A stretch of 64,000 bases of DNA from AP-15 sp963700185 (GTDB lineage: Bacteria; Pseudomonadota; Alphaproteobacteria; ATCC43930; CGMCC-115725), in the NCBI GenBank assembly GCA_963700185.1, contig CAVOWP010000014.1:440022-504021 (forward strand), given 5' to 3'. Below are positions 37,322 through 45,980 of this stretch, piece by piece; the stretch's first letter is position 1, and the number at the start of each line of letters is the position of its first letter. The notes under the pieces were generated by a model. The model worked only from the letters and a program-made list of their open reading frames with translations. It was not told the DNA's origin and made no database searches. The translations under genes and the position numbers were made by a program.

Positions 37322-38911
37322 CTAATGGTCCGGGAGCGGCGGTGCTGCGCGCCGGGGTGCCTTACGCAGCAGGAATGCCAGCGGCGCCATCGACAACAGG
37401 AGCACAGCCAGCACCCAGAAACTGTCGTTGAACGACAACAATGCGGCCTCCCTTTGCACAGTCGCGTAGATCTGCGCCTGAGCCAGCCGCAGAGCATCGG
37501 CGGCTGCGGCCGAAGAGGCGAGGTAGGTCTGTTGGAGCGCATCGACGGCCGCGCGATATTGCCAGCTGAAAGGTGTTACGTGCTCGACAAGCACACTCTG
37601 GTGGTATTGCTCGCGCCGCGCGATCAGGGTCGTGACGACAGAGATGCCGACGCTGCTCCCGATATTGCGCATCATGTTGATGATCGCCGAGGCATTGTTG
37701 CTTTTCTCTGTCGGCACGCCGGTCATGGCAATTGTATTGATCGGAATGAATAACAGCGCGAGGGCCAGCGACTGATAGACCCGCGCCCAGGCTATCGTGG
37801 CGTAGTCGATATTGGAGTCGAAGCGGGTCATCGAGAACAGCGCAGCTGCGCTGCCGGCGAAGCCCAAGGCGATCAAGAACCGCGCATCGACCTTGGTACT
37901 GAGCACGCCGACCGCGGGCATCATCAGCAATAGGGCAAAGCCGCCGGGGGAAATCACCAGCCCGGCATCGGTCGCGGTGTACCCCAGCAGGGACTGCACA
38001 AAAAGCGGCAGCAGCGTTGTACTGGCCAGCAGGATCAGACCCAGCATAAACATCAGCAGATTGCCGAGGGCGAAGTTGCGCTCGGCGAGCAGCCGTAGAT
38101 CGACGATCGGATCCGCGCGGCGCAGCTCCCATACCACAAAGGCGACGAGGGACACTGCGCTGATCACGGACAAATCGGTAATGAAGGTGCTGCCGAACCA
38201 ATCGTCCTCTTGTCCTTTGTCGAGCACTATCTGCAGCGCGCCCATCCCGGCGACGAGCAGTCCGAAACCGATATAGTCAAGGCGTAGCCGGGCGGCGCGC
38301 GGAACCTTCCGCTGCGCGGCCTGCTCGGGCGGATCGGCCAGCACGCGCGCCACCAGAAACGACAGCACCAACCCGACGGGCACGTTGAGCAAGAATACCC
38401 AACGCCACGTGAAATTGTCGGTGATCCAGCCGCCGAGCGTCGGTCCGATCGCCGGCGCGAACACCACCGCCAGGCCATAAGCGGCAAATGCCTGGCCGCG
38501 CTTTTCCGGCGGAAAGCTGTCCGCGAGGATTGCCTGTGCGTTCGGCTGAAGCCCTCCGCCGGTAATGCCTTGCAAGCCGCGGGCAATGATCAGCATCGCA
38601 AGGCTCGGCGCGGCGCCGCAAAGCAGCGAGGTCACGCTGAAGCCGATGATGCATCCCATGAAATAGCGTTTGCGCCCAATTGTCGACGCAAGCCAACCGC
38701 TGACCGGCAGGACGATGGCATTGGTGACCAGGTAGGAGGTGAGTACCCAGGTGGATTGCTCCTGGCTTGCCGAGAGGCTACCCGCGATGTGCTGCAGCGC
38801 GACATTGGCGATCGAAATGTCGAGCACTTCCATGAACGCGGCGAGGCCCACCGTCAGCGCGATTAACCACGGACTCGAGCCACCGGGAATGCGAGCCTTC
38901 GCCGGTCCCAT
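37322..38911 (-). CDS. DHA2-family MFS multidrug efflux protein (EmrB/QacA type)
   Basis: The 529-residue protein has the 14-segment DHA2 layout. Seen are the TM1 motif LTVGLAAFMEVLDISIANVA (the LDxTIVNVAL-like signature), WVLTSYLVTNAIVLPVSGWL, motif A WLASTIGRKRYF, and the motif C helix with LGGWITDNFTWRWVFLLNVP. It would export drugs or toxic compounds using the proton gradient. It follows the HlyD-type gene by 9 bp and forms with it and the TetR gene one operon. Confidence 0.9.
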   Translation of the reverse strand: MGPAKARIPGGSSPWLIALTVGLAAFMEVLDISIANVALQHIAGSLSASQEQSTWVLTSYLVTNAIVLPVSGWLASTIGRKRYFMGCIIGFSVTSLLCGAAPSLAMLIIARGLQGITGGGLQPNAQAILADSFPPEKRGQAFAAYGLAVVFAPAIGPTLGGWITDNFTWRWVFLLNVPVGLVLSFLVARVLADPPEQAAQRKVPRAARLRLDYIGFGLLVAGMGALQIVLDKGQEDDWFGSTFITDLSVISAVSLVAFVVWELRRADPIVDLRLLAERNFALGNLLMFMLGLILLASTTLLPLFVQSLLGYTATDAGLVISPGGFALLLMMPAVGVLSTKVDARFLIALGFAGSAAALFSMTRFDSNIDYATIAWARVYQSLALALLFIPINTIAMTGVPTEKSNNASAIINMMRNIGSSVGISVVTTLIARREQYHQSVLVEHVTPFSWQYRAAVDALQQTYLASSAAAADALRLAQAQIYATVQREAALLSFNDSFWVLAVLLLSMAPLAFLLRKAPRRAAPPLPDH

Positions 38912-38920
38912 TGGGGGTCC

Positions 38921-40063
38921 TTAGCGCACCTTCACACTCGGCACGACCGACATCCCGGGCCCGAGCGGGAAGTGTGGATCGGGCGGCTCGTCGAACACAA
39001 TCTTCACCGGGACGCGCTGCACCACCTTCACGTAGTTCCCGGTCGCGTTCTCTGGCGGCAACAGGCTGAAGGCGGTGCCGCTTCCAGCCTCGAAGCTGTG
39101 GACATGACCGTGAAAAATCCTGTCCGGATAGCTGTCGATCCCGATGTCGACCGGCTGTCCTATCCGCATATGGTCGAGCTGCGTCTCCTTGAAATTCGCC
39201 GTGACCCAAACCTTCAGCGGCACCAGCGCCATCAGGTTTTGGCCGACCTGCACGTAATCGCCGCCCGCGACGGTCTTATGAGCGACGCGCCCCGCCTCCG
39301 GAGCGACGACGCGCGTATAGTCGAGGTCGAGCCGCGCCTGCTCCTCCTGTGCAACTGCGCTTTTCAGATTGGCTTTAGCAGCATCGACCTGGCTCGCCGC
39401 TACCTGCAGCTGAGCCTCCGCCGCAGCGAGCTTCTTTTGGCTGGCGAGCACGTTCGACGTCGTGCTGCGGGCGTTGGCCAGATCATTGTCGAGCTGCTGC
39501 CGCGAGGCGAATTGACGCTCGACGAGCGGCTGGGTTCGTTTCAATTGGTTTGCGGCATTGGTTGCATTGGCCTCGGCGACGCCGACCTCGGCGCGGGCCT
39601 CCTCCACATTAGCGCTGGCGGCGGATTGCTGCGCCTTGGCTTGCTCGAGGCTAGCGGTCGCCGCCGCGTGATTTGCCAGCGCTTGGTCGAGCTTGGCTTG
39701 AAAATAGGCTGGATCGAGTTCGACCATCAGCTCGCCCGCGGCGATTTTTTGGTTGTCGTCGACGAGGACCCGTGCAACGCGCCCGGCCACCTGCGGCGCT
39801 ATGCGCACCATGTGCGCGTCGATGAAAGCGTCGTCGGTGCTTTCCCACTGGCGTGCTTGAAGCCACCACATTACGCCACCGGTAATCACCGTCGCTGCGA
39901 CGATCAGCACTGCGAGCAACTGGAACGGGCGGCGGTACCAGGCGGTCGTCTTCTCGCGAAGGGGTTGCCGTGTCTGCGCTTCGGCCGCCGGTTGCGGCTG
40001 CGAGAGCGGTCGCTCGGTGACGTCTGCGACGGGAGCAGATCTCTCGAGCTCGTCTAGGCTCAT
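38921..40063 (-). CDS. HlyD/EmrA-family membrane fusion protein
   Basis: The 380-residue protein has a cytoplasmic N-terminus, one membrane segment (LLAVLIVAATVITGGVMWWL), the biotinyl-lipoyl half-motif STDDAFIDAHMVRIAPQVAG, a long Ala/Gln-rich coiled-coil hairpin (about 100-225), and the second lipoyl half with VVAPEAGRVAHKTV. This is the EmrA periplasmic adaptor that links the DHA2 pump to an outer-membrane channel. Its ATG overlaps the TetR stop by 4 bp. Confidence 0.9.
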   Translation of the reverse strand: MSLDELERSAPVADVTERPLSQPQPAAEAQTRQPLREKTTAWYRRPFQLLAVLIVAATVITGGVMWWLQARQWESTDDAFIDAHMVRIAPQVAGRVARVLVDDNQKIAAGELMVELDPAYFQAKLDQALANHAAATASLEQAKAQQSAASANVEEARAEVGVAEANATNAANQLKRTQPLVERQFASRQQLDNDLANARSTTSNVLASQKKLAAAEAQLQVAASQVDAAKANLKSAVAQEEQARLDLDYTRVVAPEAGRVAHKTVAGGDYVQVGQNLMALVPLKVWVTANFKETQLDHMRIGQPVDIGIDSYPDRIFHGHVHSFEAGSGTAFSLLPPENATGNYVKVVQRVPVKIVFDEPPDPHFPLGPGMSVVPSVKVR

Positions 40064-40731
40064 CGGATAGCTCCCTCTTCGGAGGGTTCACCGCCGGGTT
40101 CGGCGGCGAGACCGCGCCGCAGAAGATCGAGAAGGGTGCGGCACAGCGCATCGATGTCGAGCGGGCAGCCTGCGTGCCGCTCGAAGGAGTGGCGCCACAG
40201 CGCGCCGAGGAGCAGCGGGGCGATGACGCATATGACGGCGCTTTCGGTATCGATCGGCCGAAGCTCGCCGGCTTGGACGCCGCGCTCCAGCAGACCGCGG
40301 AGGAGACCCTTGCCGCGGTCGACCACTTCTTCGAGGTAGAACCGGGCGAGGTCGGGAAAATTGCCGGCTTCGGTCAGCACCAGCTTGGGAAGGGCGCTGA
40401 GCGGAGACTGGATGACCCCTGAGAACAGCCTGACGAGCTGCTCCAACAAGACCAGGGTGGGCGCCGCCGAGTTTGCAACCATCGCCTCGGCCCGCTCGAT
40501 GTTCGGCACCAGCTCCTGCCGCACGACCGCTTTGAAGAGGTCCTCCTTGCTGCGGAAGTAAAGATAAAGGGTGCCCTTTGTGACGCCCGCACGCGCCGCA
40601 ACATCGTCGAGGCGCGTGGCGGCGAAGCCGCGCTCGCCGAAGGAGGCGAGCGCGGCGGAAAGAATTTCCGCCGGCCGGGCATCTTTCCGCCGCCGCCATC
40701 GGCTGTTCGGGTTTTCTGGATAGGGGCTCAT
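40060..40731 (-). CDS. TetR-family repressor of the efflux operon
   Basis: The 223-residue protein has a TetR DNA-binding head: EILSAALASFGERGFAATRL, then DDVAARAGVTKGTLYLYFRSKEDLF (helix-turn-helix with the YxYFxSKEDLF end). The ligand-binding C-terminal domain is divergent. It is the first gene of the tetR-emrA-emrB-like operon, with an ATGA overlap to the next gene. A palindrome just upstream of its start suggests it represses its own operon until a substrate binds. Confidence 0.85.
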   Translation of the reverse strand: MSPYPENPNSRWRRRKDARPAEILSAALASFGERGFAATRLDDVAARAGVTKGTLYLYFRSKEDLFKAVVRQELVPNIERAEAMVANSAAPTLVLLEQLVRLFSGVIQSPLSALPKLVLTEAGNFPDLARFYLEEVVDRGKGLLRGLLERGVQAGELRPIDTESAVICVIAPLLLGALWRHSFERHAGCPLDIDALCRTLLDLLRRGLAAEPGGEPSEEGAIR

Positions 40732-40741
40732 CGGCGGTCAC

Positions 40742-40761
40742 AACTAACTTTCCAGTCAGTT
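40742..40761. promoter_or_regulatory. Probable TetR operator
   Basis: AACTAACTTTCCAGTCAGTT is a palindrome with 8-bp arms (AACTAACT / AGTCAGTT, one mismatch) around TTCC. It lies 11-30 bp upstream of the tetR start codon, next to AT-rich TATATAAT. TetR-type repressors usually bind such sites and autoregulate. Confidence 0.6.
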
Positions 40762-40869
40762 ATATAATGGCGCGGCAAAATTGGACAAGCCCGCATGAGA
40801 CGGGGCGAGTGCGTCTTCGTGGAAAGCAAATTTCGGAGCAGCAGCGATGCTAATCGCCGCCGCCGAACA

Positions 40870-41388
40870 CTATCCCGCAGACCCCTGCTGCGGGGTCTCG
40901 ATCAGCACATTGATGCCGCGGGCGGCGACGGTGAGCTCGCGCCAAGTCTCGTCGTCGATCGGCACGCCGTTGGCGATGCGCTCGGCGCGGGTGCGGCGTT
41001 CGGGGTCGCCGGGGATCAGCACCGGCTCGTCCGGACGCGCCGGGGGCGAGGCGGTGATGTAGCCGGTCGTCGAGGCGATCTCCTGCGCCAGCCACTCGCG
41101 ATCGACGAGGCGCGACGGGTCGATGACGATCGTCAGCATGCCGTTGGTCGCCGTGCCACGGCCCTGCCGCTCGGGGTGCATCGTGCCGCTGCCACACAAG
41201 GCTCGGGCTAGCATCTCGCAGACAAAAGCCAGCGCGCAGCCCTTGTGCTCGCCAAAGGTCAGCACGGCGCCTCGCGGGTCACGATACATGGTACCGGGGT
41301 CGGTGGTCGGCTTACCCCCGCCGTCGAGCAGGATGCCGGGCGTCAATTGCTCGCCCTTGTTCCCACTGACTACAATTGGAAATTGCAT
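40870..41388 (-). pseudogene. 3' fragment of an Ldh_2-type (malate/L-lactate/ureidoglycolate) dehydrogenase gene
   Basis: This fragment encodes only the C-terminal half of the Ldh_2 fold: NKGEQLTPGILLDGGGKPTT, FGEHKGCALAFVCEMLARAL and the end AARGINVLIETPQQGSAG. It aligns with the C-terminal 170 residues of the complete gene at 49.5-50.6 kb at roughly 85-90 percent identity. Homology stops at about 41360, where dispersed repeat R begins shortly after. The N-terminal NADH-binding half is missing, so the product should be inactive. Confidence 0.85.
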
Positions 41389-41774
41389 TGGTGATCACCC
41401 GTCGCTGCTTCTGCAGCGAATCTGCAGCAAAATCTCTCCTTGAGGTTGAAATCCTTTGGTCGGCCCGACGCACCTGCCGCAACGCTTTTGGCGGAAATCC
41501 CATCATACATCGACCCCTCGTCCAACCGGCGGACCCGTTCAAGACCCGGCAAGGGTCAGAGTTTGTAATACGAATAAGGCAATTTTATGGTTCTTGTTAT
41601 CGCAATAAAGCTGCCGCTCTTTCGCGAACTCTCCCGATCAAATGGAGCGTTGCCCGCCTCCTGCGAAAGCGGCGGGTCACCCTGAACGGAAATGCTGGCG
41701 GTACCGGCTACGAGCGGCTAATTTTTTGGAGGTTAATTAGGTCGACCCACCGATCTACCCAGAGTGGTAGTCCG
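41389..41774 (+). repeat. Non-coding gap with dispersed repeat R, copy 3, and an extended related block
   Basis: At 41403-41450 the core GCTGCTTCTGCAGCGAATCT, GCAGCAAAATCTCTCC and GAGGTTG matches copies at 15155 and 59335. A second block at about 41537-41616 (CAAGACCCG...AGG...GTAATACGAATAAGGCAATTT...ATCGCAATAAAG) resembles 59432-59500 (CAAGACCCG...GTATGCGAACATGGCAAATTT...ATCGCAACAAAA). The repeat starts where the Ldh fragment ends. No gene is visible before the hsdM start at 41775. Confidence 0.6.
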
Positions 41775-43898
41775 ATGAACCATAGCGAGATCGTCAGCTT
41801 CCTTTGGGGGGTCGCGGACCTGATCCGCGACACCTTCAGGCGCGGTAAGTACCAGGACGTCATTCTGCCGTTGACTGTGCTGCGGCGTCTCGACTGCGTG
41901 CTGGCCGAAACCAAGGAGAAGGTTCTCGCGCGGCAGGCCGAGCTGAGGGACAGGGGGCTCGAGAACCTCGACCGGCAACTCTGCCAGGCTGCAGGACTTC
42001 GCCTTCTACAACACCTCGCGTCTACGATTTCGAGAAGCTGCTCGCCGACGCGCCGCAATCTCGCCGCCAATCTGCGCAATTACATCGCCGGCTTCAGCCA
42101 GAACATGCGCGAGGTGATCGAGCGGTTCGACTTCGACAACACGATCAGCAAGCTCGACGAGGCGGGGCTGCTGTTCCAGGTGCTGGAGCGCTTCAAGAAC
42201 GTCGATCTGCACCCGGACAAGGTCGACAACCCGACGATGGGGACGATCTTCGAGGAGCTGATCCGCAGGTTCAACGAGGCGCTCAATGAGAACCCCGGCG
42301 AGCACTTCACGCCGCGCGACGTCGTGCACCTGATGGTCGATCTGATGCTGGCCGGCGACGAGGATCGCATTCGGCGCCACGGAGCTGTTCGACTCCGTCT
42401 ACGATCCCTGCTGCGGCTCCGGCGGGATGCTGATGATCACCAAGGAGCACATCACGGTCGGGCTGCGGCAGAACGGCGACATCCTCCGCCCGCCGATCAA
42501 CCCGCACGCCGGATATTCACCTCTTCGGCCAGGAGGTGAACCCGGAGACCTGGGCGGTCTCGAAATCGGATTTCTTCATGAAGGAGCCGACCGGCCGCGA
42601 TGCCGACAACATCGCGTTCGGCAGCACGCTCTCCAACGACCGCCATGCCGGCAGGCCGTTCGATTACCTGATCGCCAATCCGCCCTATGGCAAGGACTGG
42701 AAGCGCGACGAAGAGGCAGTCCGCGCCGAACATGAGCGCGGCGCGGCGGGCCGCTTCGCGCCGGGTCTGCCGCGCATCAGCGACGGGCAGCTTCTGTTCC
42801 TCCTGCACATGCTGGCGCACGCGAAGGAGCCCGAAGGACGGCGGCTCGCGGATCGCGATCATCATGAACGGCTCGCCGCTGTTCACCGGCGACGCCGGCA
42901 GCGGCGAGAGCGAGATCCGCCGCTTCATCCTGGAGAACGATCTGCTCGAAGCACTGATCGCGCTGCCCGAGCAGCTCTTCTACAACACCGGCATCGCGAC
43001 CTATGTCTGGGTGGTCACGCAACCGCAAGACGCCTGCGCGCAGGGGCAAGGTCCAGCTGATCGACGCGACCTCGTTCTGGGTGCAGATGCGCAAGAGCCT
43101 CGGCGACAAGCGGCGGGAGATCCCGTTCGACCGCGCGCAGGAAATTCTGAAGATCCTCGCCGACTTCAGGGACGGCGATACGCGCTCGGTCAGAAAGGAC
43201 GGCAAGGAAGAAGAGGTCGTCGTCAGCCGCATCTTCCCGACGACGCATTTCGGCTTCCGCAAGATCACGGTCGAGCGCCCGCTCCGGTTCAACTTCCAGG
43301 CGAGCCCGGAGCGCATCGCCCGACTTGAAGATGAGAGAGGGTTTCAGGCGATCGCGCAGTCGAAGAAGAAAGGCGCTGCCGGCGCGAAGGAGGAGGCCGA
43401 AGGCCGCGCTCAGCAAGACGCGATCCGCGGGTTTTGCGTAGCCTGCCGAACACGCTGTTCAAGGACCGTGAGGAGTTCGAGAACGCGCTCGACACGGCCG
43501 CCAAGCGCGCCGGTCTGAGGCTGCCGGCCCCGGCGCGGAAGGCGATCCTCTCCGCCCTCTCTGAGCGCGACGAGACGGCCGCGATCTGCCGTGACAGGGA
43601 CGGCAACCCCGAGCCCGATCCGGAATTGCGCGACACCGAAAGCGTGCCGCTCGCGGAGAATGTCGATTCCTTCTTCGAGCGCGAGGTGAAACCGCACGTA
43701 CCCGACGCCTGGATCGACACCGCAAGGCGGGATCCGAAGGACGGCCAGGTCGGGATTGTCGGCTACGAGATCAACTTCAATCGCTATTTCTATCGCTACA
43801 CGCCGCCCCGCCCGCTGGAGGAGATCGAAGCGGACATCCGCAGCATCGAATCCGACATCGTCCGGATGCTGGCCGAGGTGACCGGAAGCGCGAAATAA
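41775..43898 (+). pseudogene. hsdM: Type I restriction-modification methyltransferase subunit, many frame breaks
   Basis: Starting MNHSEIVSFLWGVADLIRDT, the protein is read only by changing frame at about 41990, 42030, 42055, 42370, 42515, 42845, 43025 and 43430. Joined, it has the HsdM N-terminal helical domain, FTPRDVVHLMVDLM, the SAM-binding motif DPCCGSGGM (near 42410), the catalytic N6-adenine motif NPPYG (near 42680), and the C-terminal tail IVGYEINFNRYFYRYTPPRP. Residue content stays highly conserved between breaks and no premature stop is seen other than by shift. It would methylate adenine with HsdS as specificity subunit. It is either a young pseudogene or a zone of assembly indels. 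Confidence 0.85.
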
Positions 43899-43944
43899 AT
43901 GTCGGCACCTGCAAATCAGGGCCGACGTTTATTACATAATCCAA

Positions 43945-44553
43945 ATGACATCGCCTCGACTTACCTCCACGCACCTTGCAGCGGCCGGGATCGGAATTTT
44001 TTTCCGACCAAGAGACCTCGAGCCTCTGGACATCCCTTTCGCTGAACTCCAGCGCCTCGTCACTGCGGGCACGATAGAGAAGGTCGGACCCGGCCTCTAC
44101 CGCCTAGCGGCGGCGGAGCCGAGCGAATTCGAGACACTCGCACTGGTCGCCTCGGCAGCCCCGAGCGGGATCATCTGCTTGCTCTCCGCGCTAGGCTTTC
44201 ACGGGATTGGCACCCAAGTCCCTCACGAAGTCTGGCTTGCACTCGATCGGAAAGCCCGAAAGCCTGCGCGCGTTCCAACAAAGCTGCGCATTGTCCGCTT
44301 CTCGGGCGCGATGCTCAGTTATGGCATCGAGACACGCCCGATCCTGGGCGTTCCGGTCCGTATCACTTCTGCCGCGCGCACGGTCGTGGACTGCTTCCGC
44401 TACCGGGGCAAGCTGGGCCTAGACGTCGCGCTCGAGGCGCTTCGCGACGTACTCCGCTCTAGGACCGCAACGGTGGACCAAATCACACGAACCGCCGAGG
44501 TCTGCCGCGTCCGCACGGTGATCAAGCCCTACCTGGAGGCGATAGCCGCGTGA
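43945..44553 (+). CDS. AbiEi-like antitoxin / transcription regulator embedded in the RM operon
   Basis: The 202-residue protein matches the type IV antitoxin AbiEi layout: an N-terminal winged-helix domain (IPFAELQRLVTAGTIEKVGP GLYR) and the C-terminal AbiEi domain with ASAAPSGIICLLSALGFHGI, VPHEVWLAL, IETRPILGVPVRITSAARTV and DCFRYRGKLGLDVALEAL. Classical AbiEi pairs with the nucleotidyltransferase toxin AbiEii. No AbiEii gene follows; instead hsdS overlaps by 4 bp (GTGA). The frame is intact while hsdM on one side is broken. Confidence 0.8.
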   Translation: MTSPRLTSTHLAAAGIGIFFRPRDLEPLDIPFAELQRLVTAGTIEKVGPGLYRLAAAEPSEFETLALVASAAPSGIICLLSALGFHGIGTQVPHEVWLALDRKARKPARVPTKLRIVRFSGAMLSYGIETRPILGVPVRITSAARTVVDCFRYRGKLGLDVALEALRDVLRSRTATVDQITRTAEVCRVRTVIKPYLEAIAA

Positions 44554-45980
44554 ATCTGAAGGCGGGAGCGGCTAGCGCGGAGGGTGACACCGTTAGCGCA
44601 GCGGAGTACCCGCGTTGCGCGTCGCGGCGGTTCAAGCCATACGCGGCCTACAAGGATTGCGGTATTGACTGGCTGGCGGCGATACCGGCGCACTGGAACT
44701 GCCTCGCCCTTTCACGCGTGTGCGTCTCTCGTTGCGACGGGCCTTTCGGGAGCGGTCTAAAGTCGGAGCACTATTCCAATGAGGGTGTCCGGGTCATACG
44801 ACTTCAGAACATCGGCTGGGCGAAATTCTCCGGCTTAGACGAAGCGTATATCCACGAAGCGTATGCTAGTAAGTTGGGCGACCACAGCGTCGTCGCTGAT
44901 GACTTGCTTATCGCCGGGCTCGGTGACGAAAGGCACCCGGTTGGTCGAGCCTGTGCGGCGCCCCAGAGTATCGAGCCAGCGATCGTTAAGGCGGACTGCT
45001 TCCGCTTTAGGCTTGATCGGCGGCGTTTCTTGTCACAGTTCGCGGCGTATCAGTTGTCGACTAGCGCATCTGCAACCGCCGGCTCGCTGTCGACCGGTTC
45101 GACAAGGGCAAGGATAAATCTCAGCGCGACCGCAGTGAGGAAGATCGCCTTGCCTCCGATCGACGAGCAAGAGGCAATTACCGCCTTCCTCGACCGAGAG
45201 ATGGCAAGGATCGATGCGCTGGTGGCGAAGAAGGAGCAGCTGATCGCGCTGCTTCTGGAGAAGCGCGCCGCGCTCATCACCCGCGCTGTCATCAAGGGCC
45301 TCGACCCAAGTGCTCCCATGAGGGACTCCGGTGTCGAATGGCTCGGGCAGATCCCGGCGCATTGGGGGGTGACGAGACTACGCTATGGGTGCTCGTTGCT
45401 TCGGGACGGCACGCACCAGCCGCCGCAGAGGGTAGCGACAGGGTACCCGCTTCTTAGTGTTCGGAACATCGTAGATGGGAAACTTGTGCGGTTACCGGAC
45501 GACAGCATGATTTCAGAGACTGAGTTCCAAACTCTCGAACGATCCTTCAGCGTACGGGAGAATGATGTTCTGCTGGCGATCGTGGGCGCAACGCTGGGCA
45601 AGGTGGCCATCGTACCGTCTAGGGAGCCGTTCGCCGTTCAAAGGAGCCTCGCGGTTCTGCGACCGCGACGACAGCTGCTGCATTTCGGCTATCTCGCATC
45701 GTTCCTTCAGAGCCAGCCTTTCCAAAGCCTCTTGTGGCAGAGCGTTGGATATTCTGCGCAACCCGGAAATCTATCTCAATGCCTTAGCGTCATTCCATCT
45801 TGCTCTTCCTTCCATTCGCGAACAGGTTGCGATCGTCGAATTTGTGCGGGAGATGGCCGACATAATTGACAAATTGATAGGACGGATCCGCGAAGCCATT
45901 GACCGCCTCATGGAACTCCGCACCGCCCTAATCTCGGCCGCGGTGACGGGGAAGATCGACGTAAGGAGGAGGCCGCATGA
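44550..45980 (+). pseudogene. hsdS: Type I restriction-modification specificity subunit, two frame breaks
   Basis: From GTG 44550 the protein has two half-repeats, each opened by a similar motif (YKDCGIDWLAAIPAHW and MRDSGVEWLGQIPAHW). Each half has a target-recognition domain and a conserved coiled helix: IDEQEAITAFLDREMARIDA and IREQVAIVEFVREMADIIDK. A shift at about 45765 is needed before the second helix. Another at about 45961 gives the expected end GKIDVKEEAA with its stop overlapping the hsdR ATG (ATGA). The subunit sets the DNA sequence recognised by both methylation and restriction. Confidence 0.8.
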
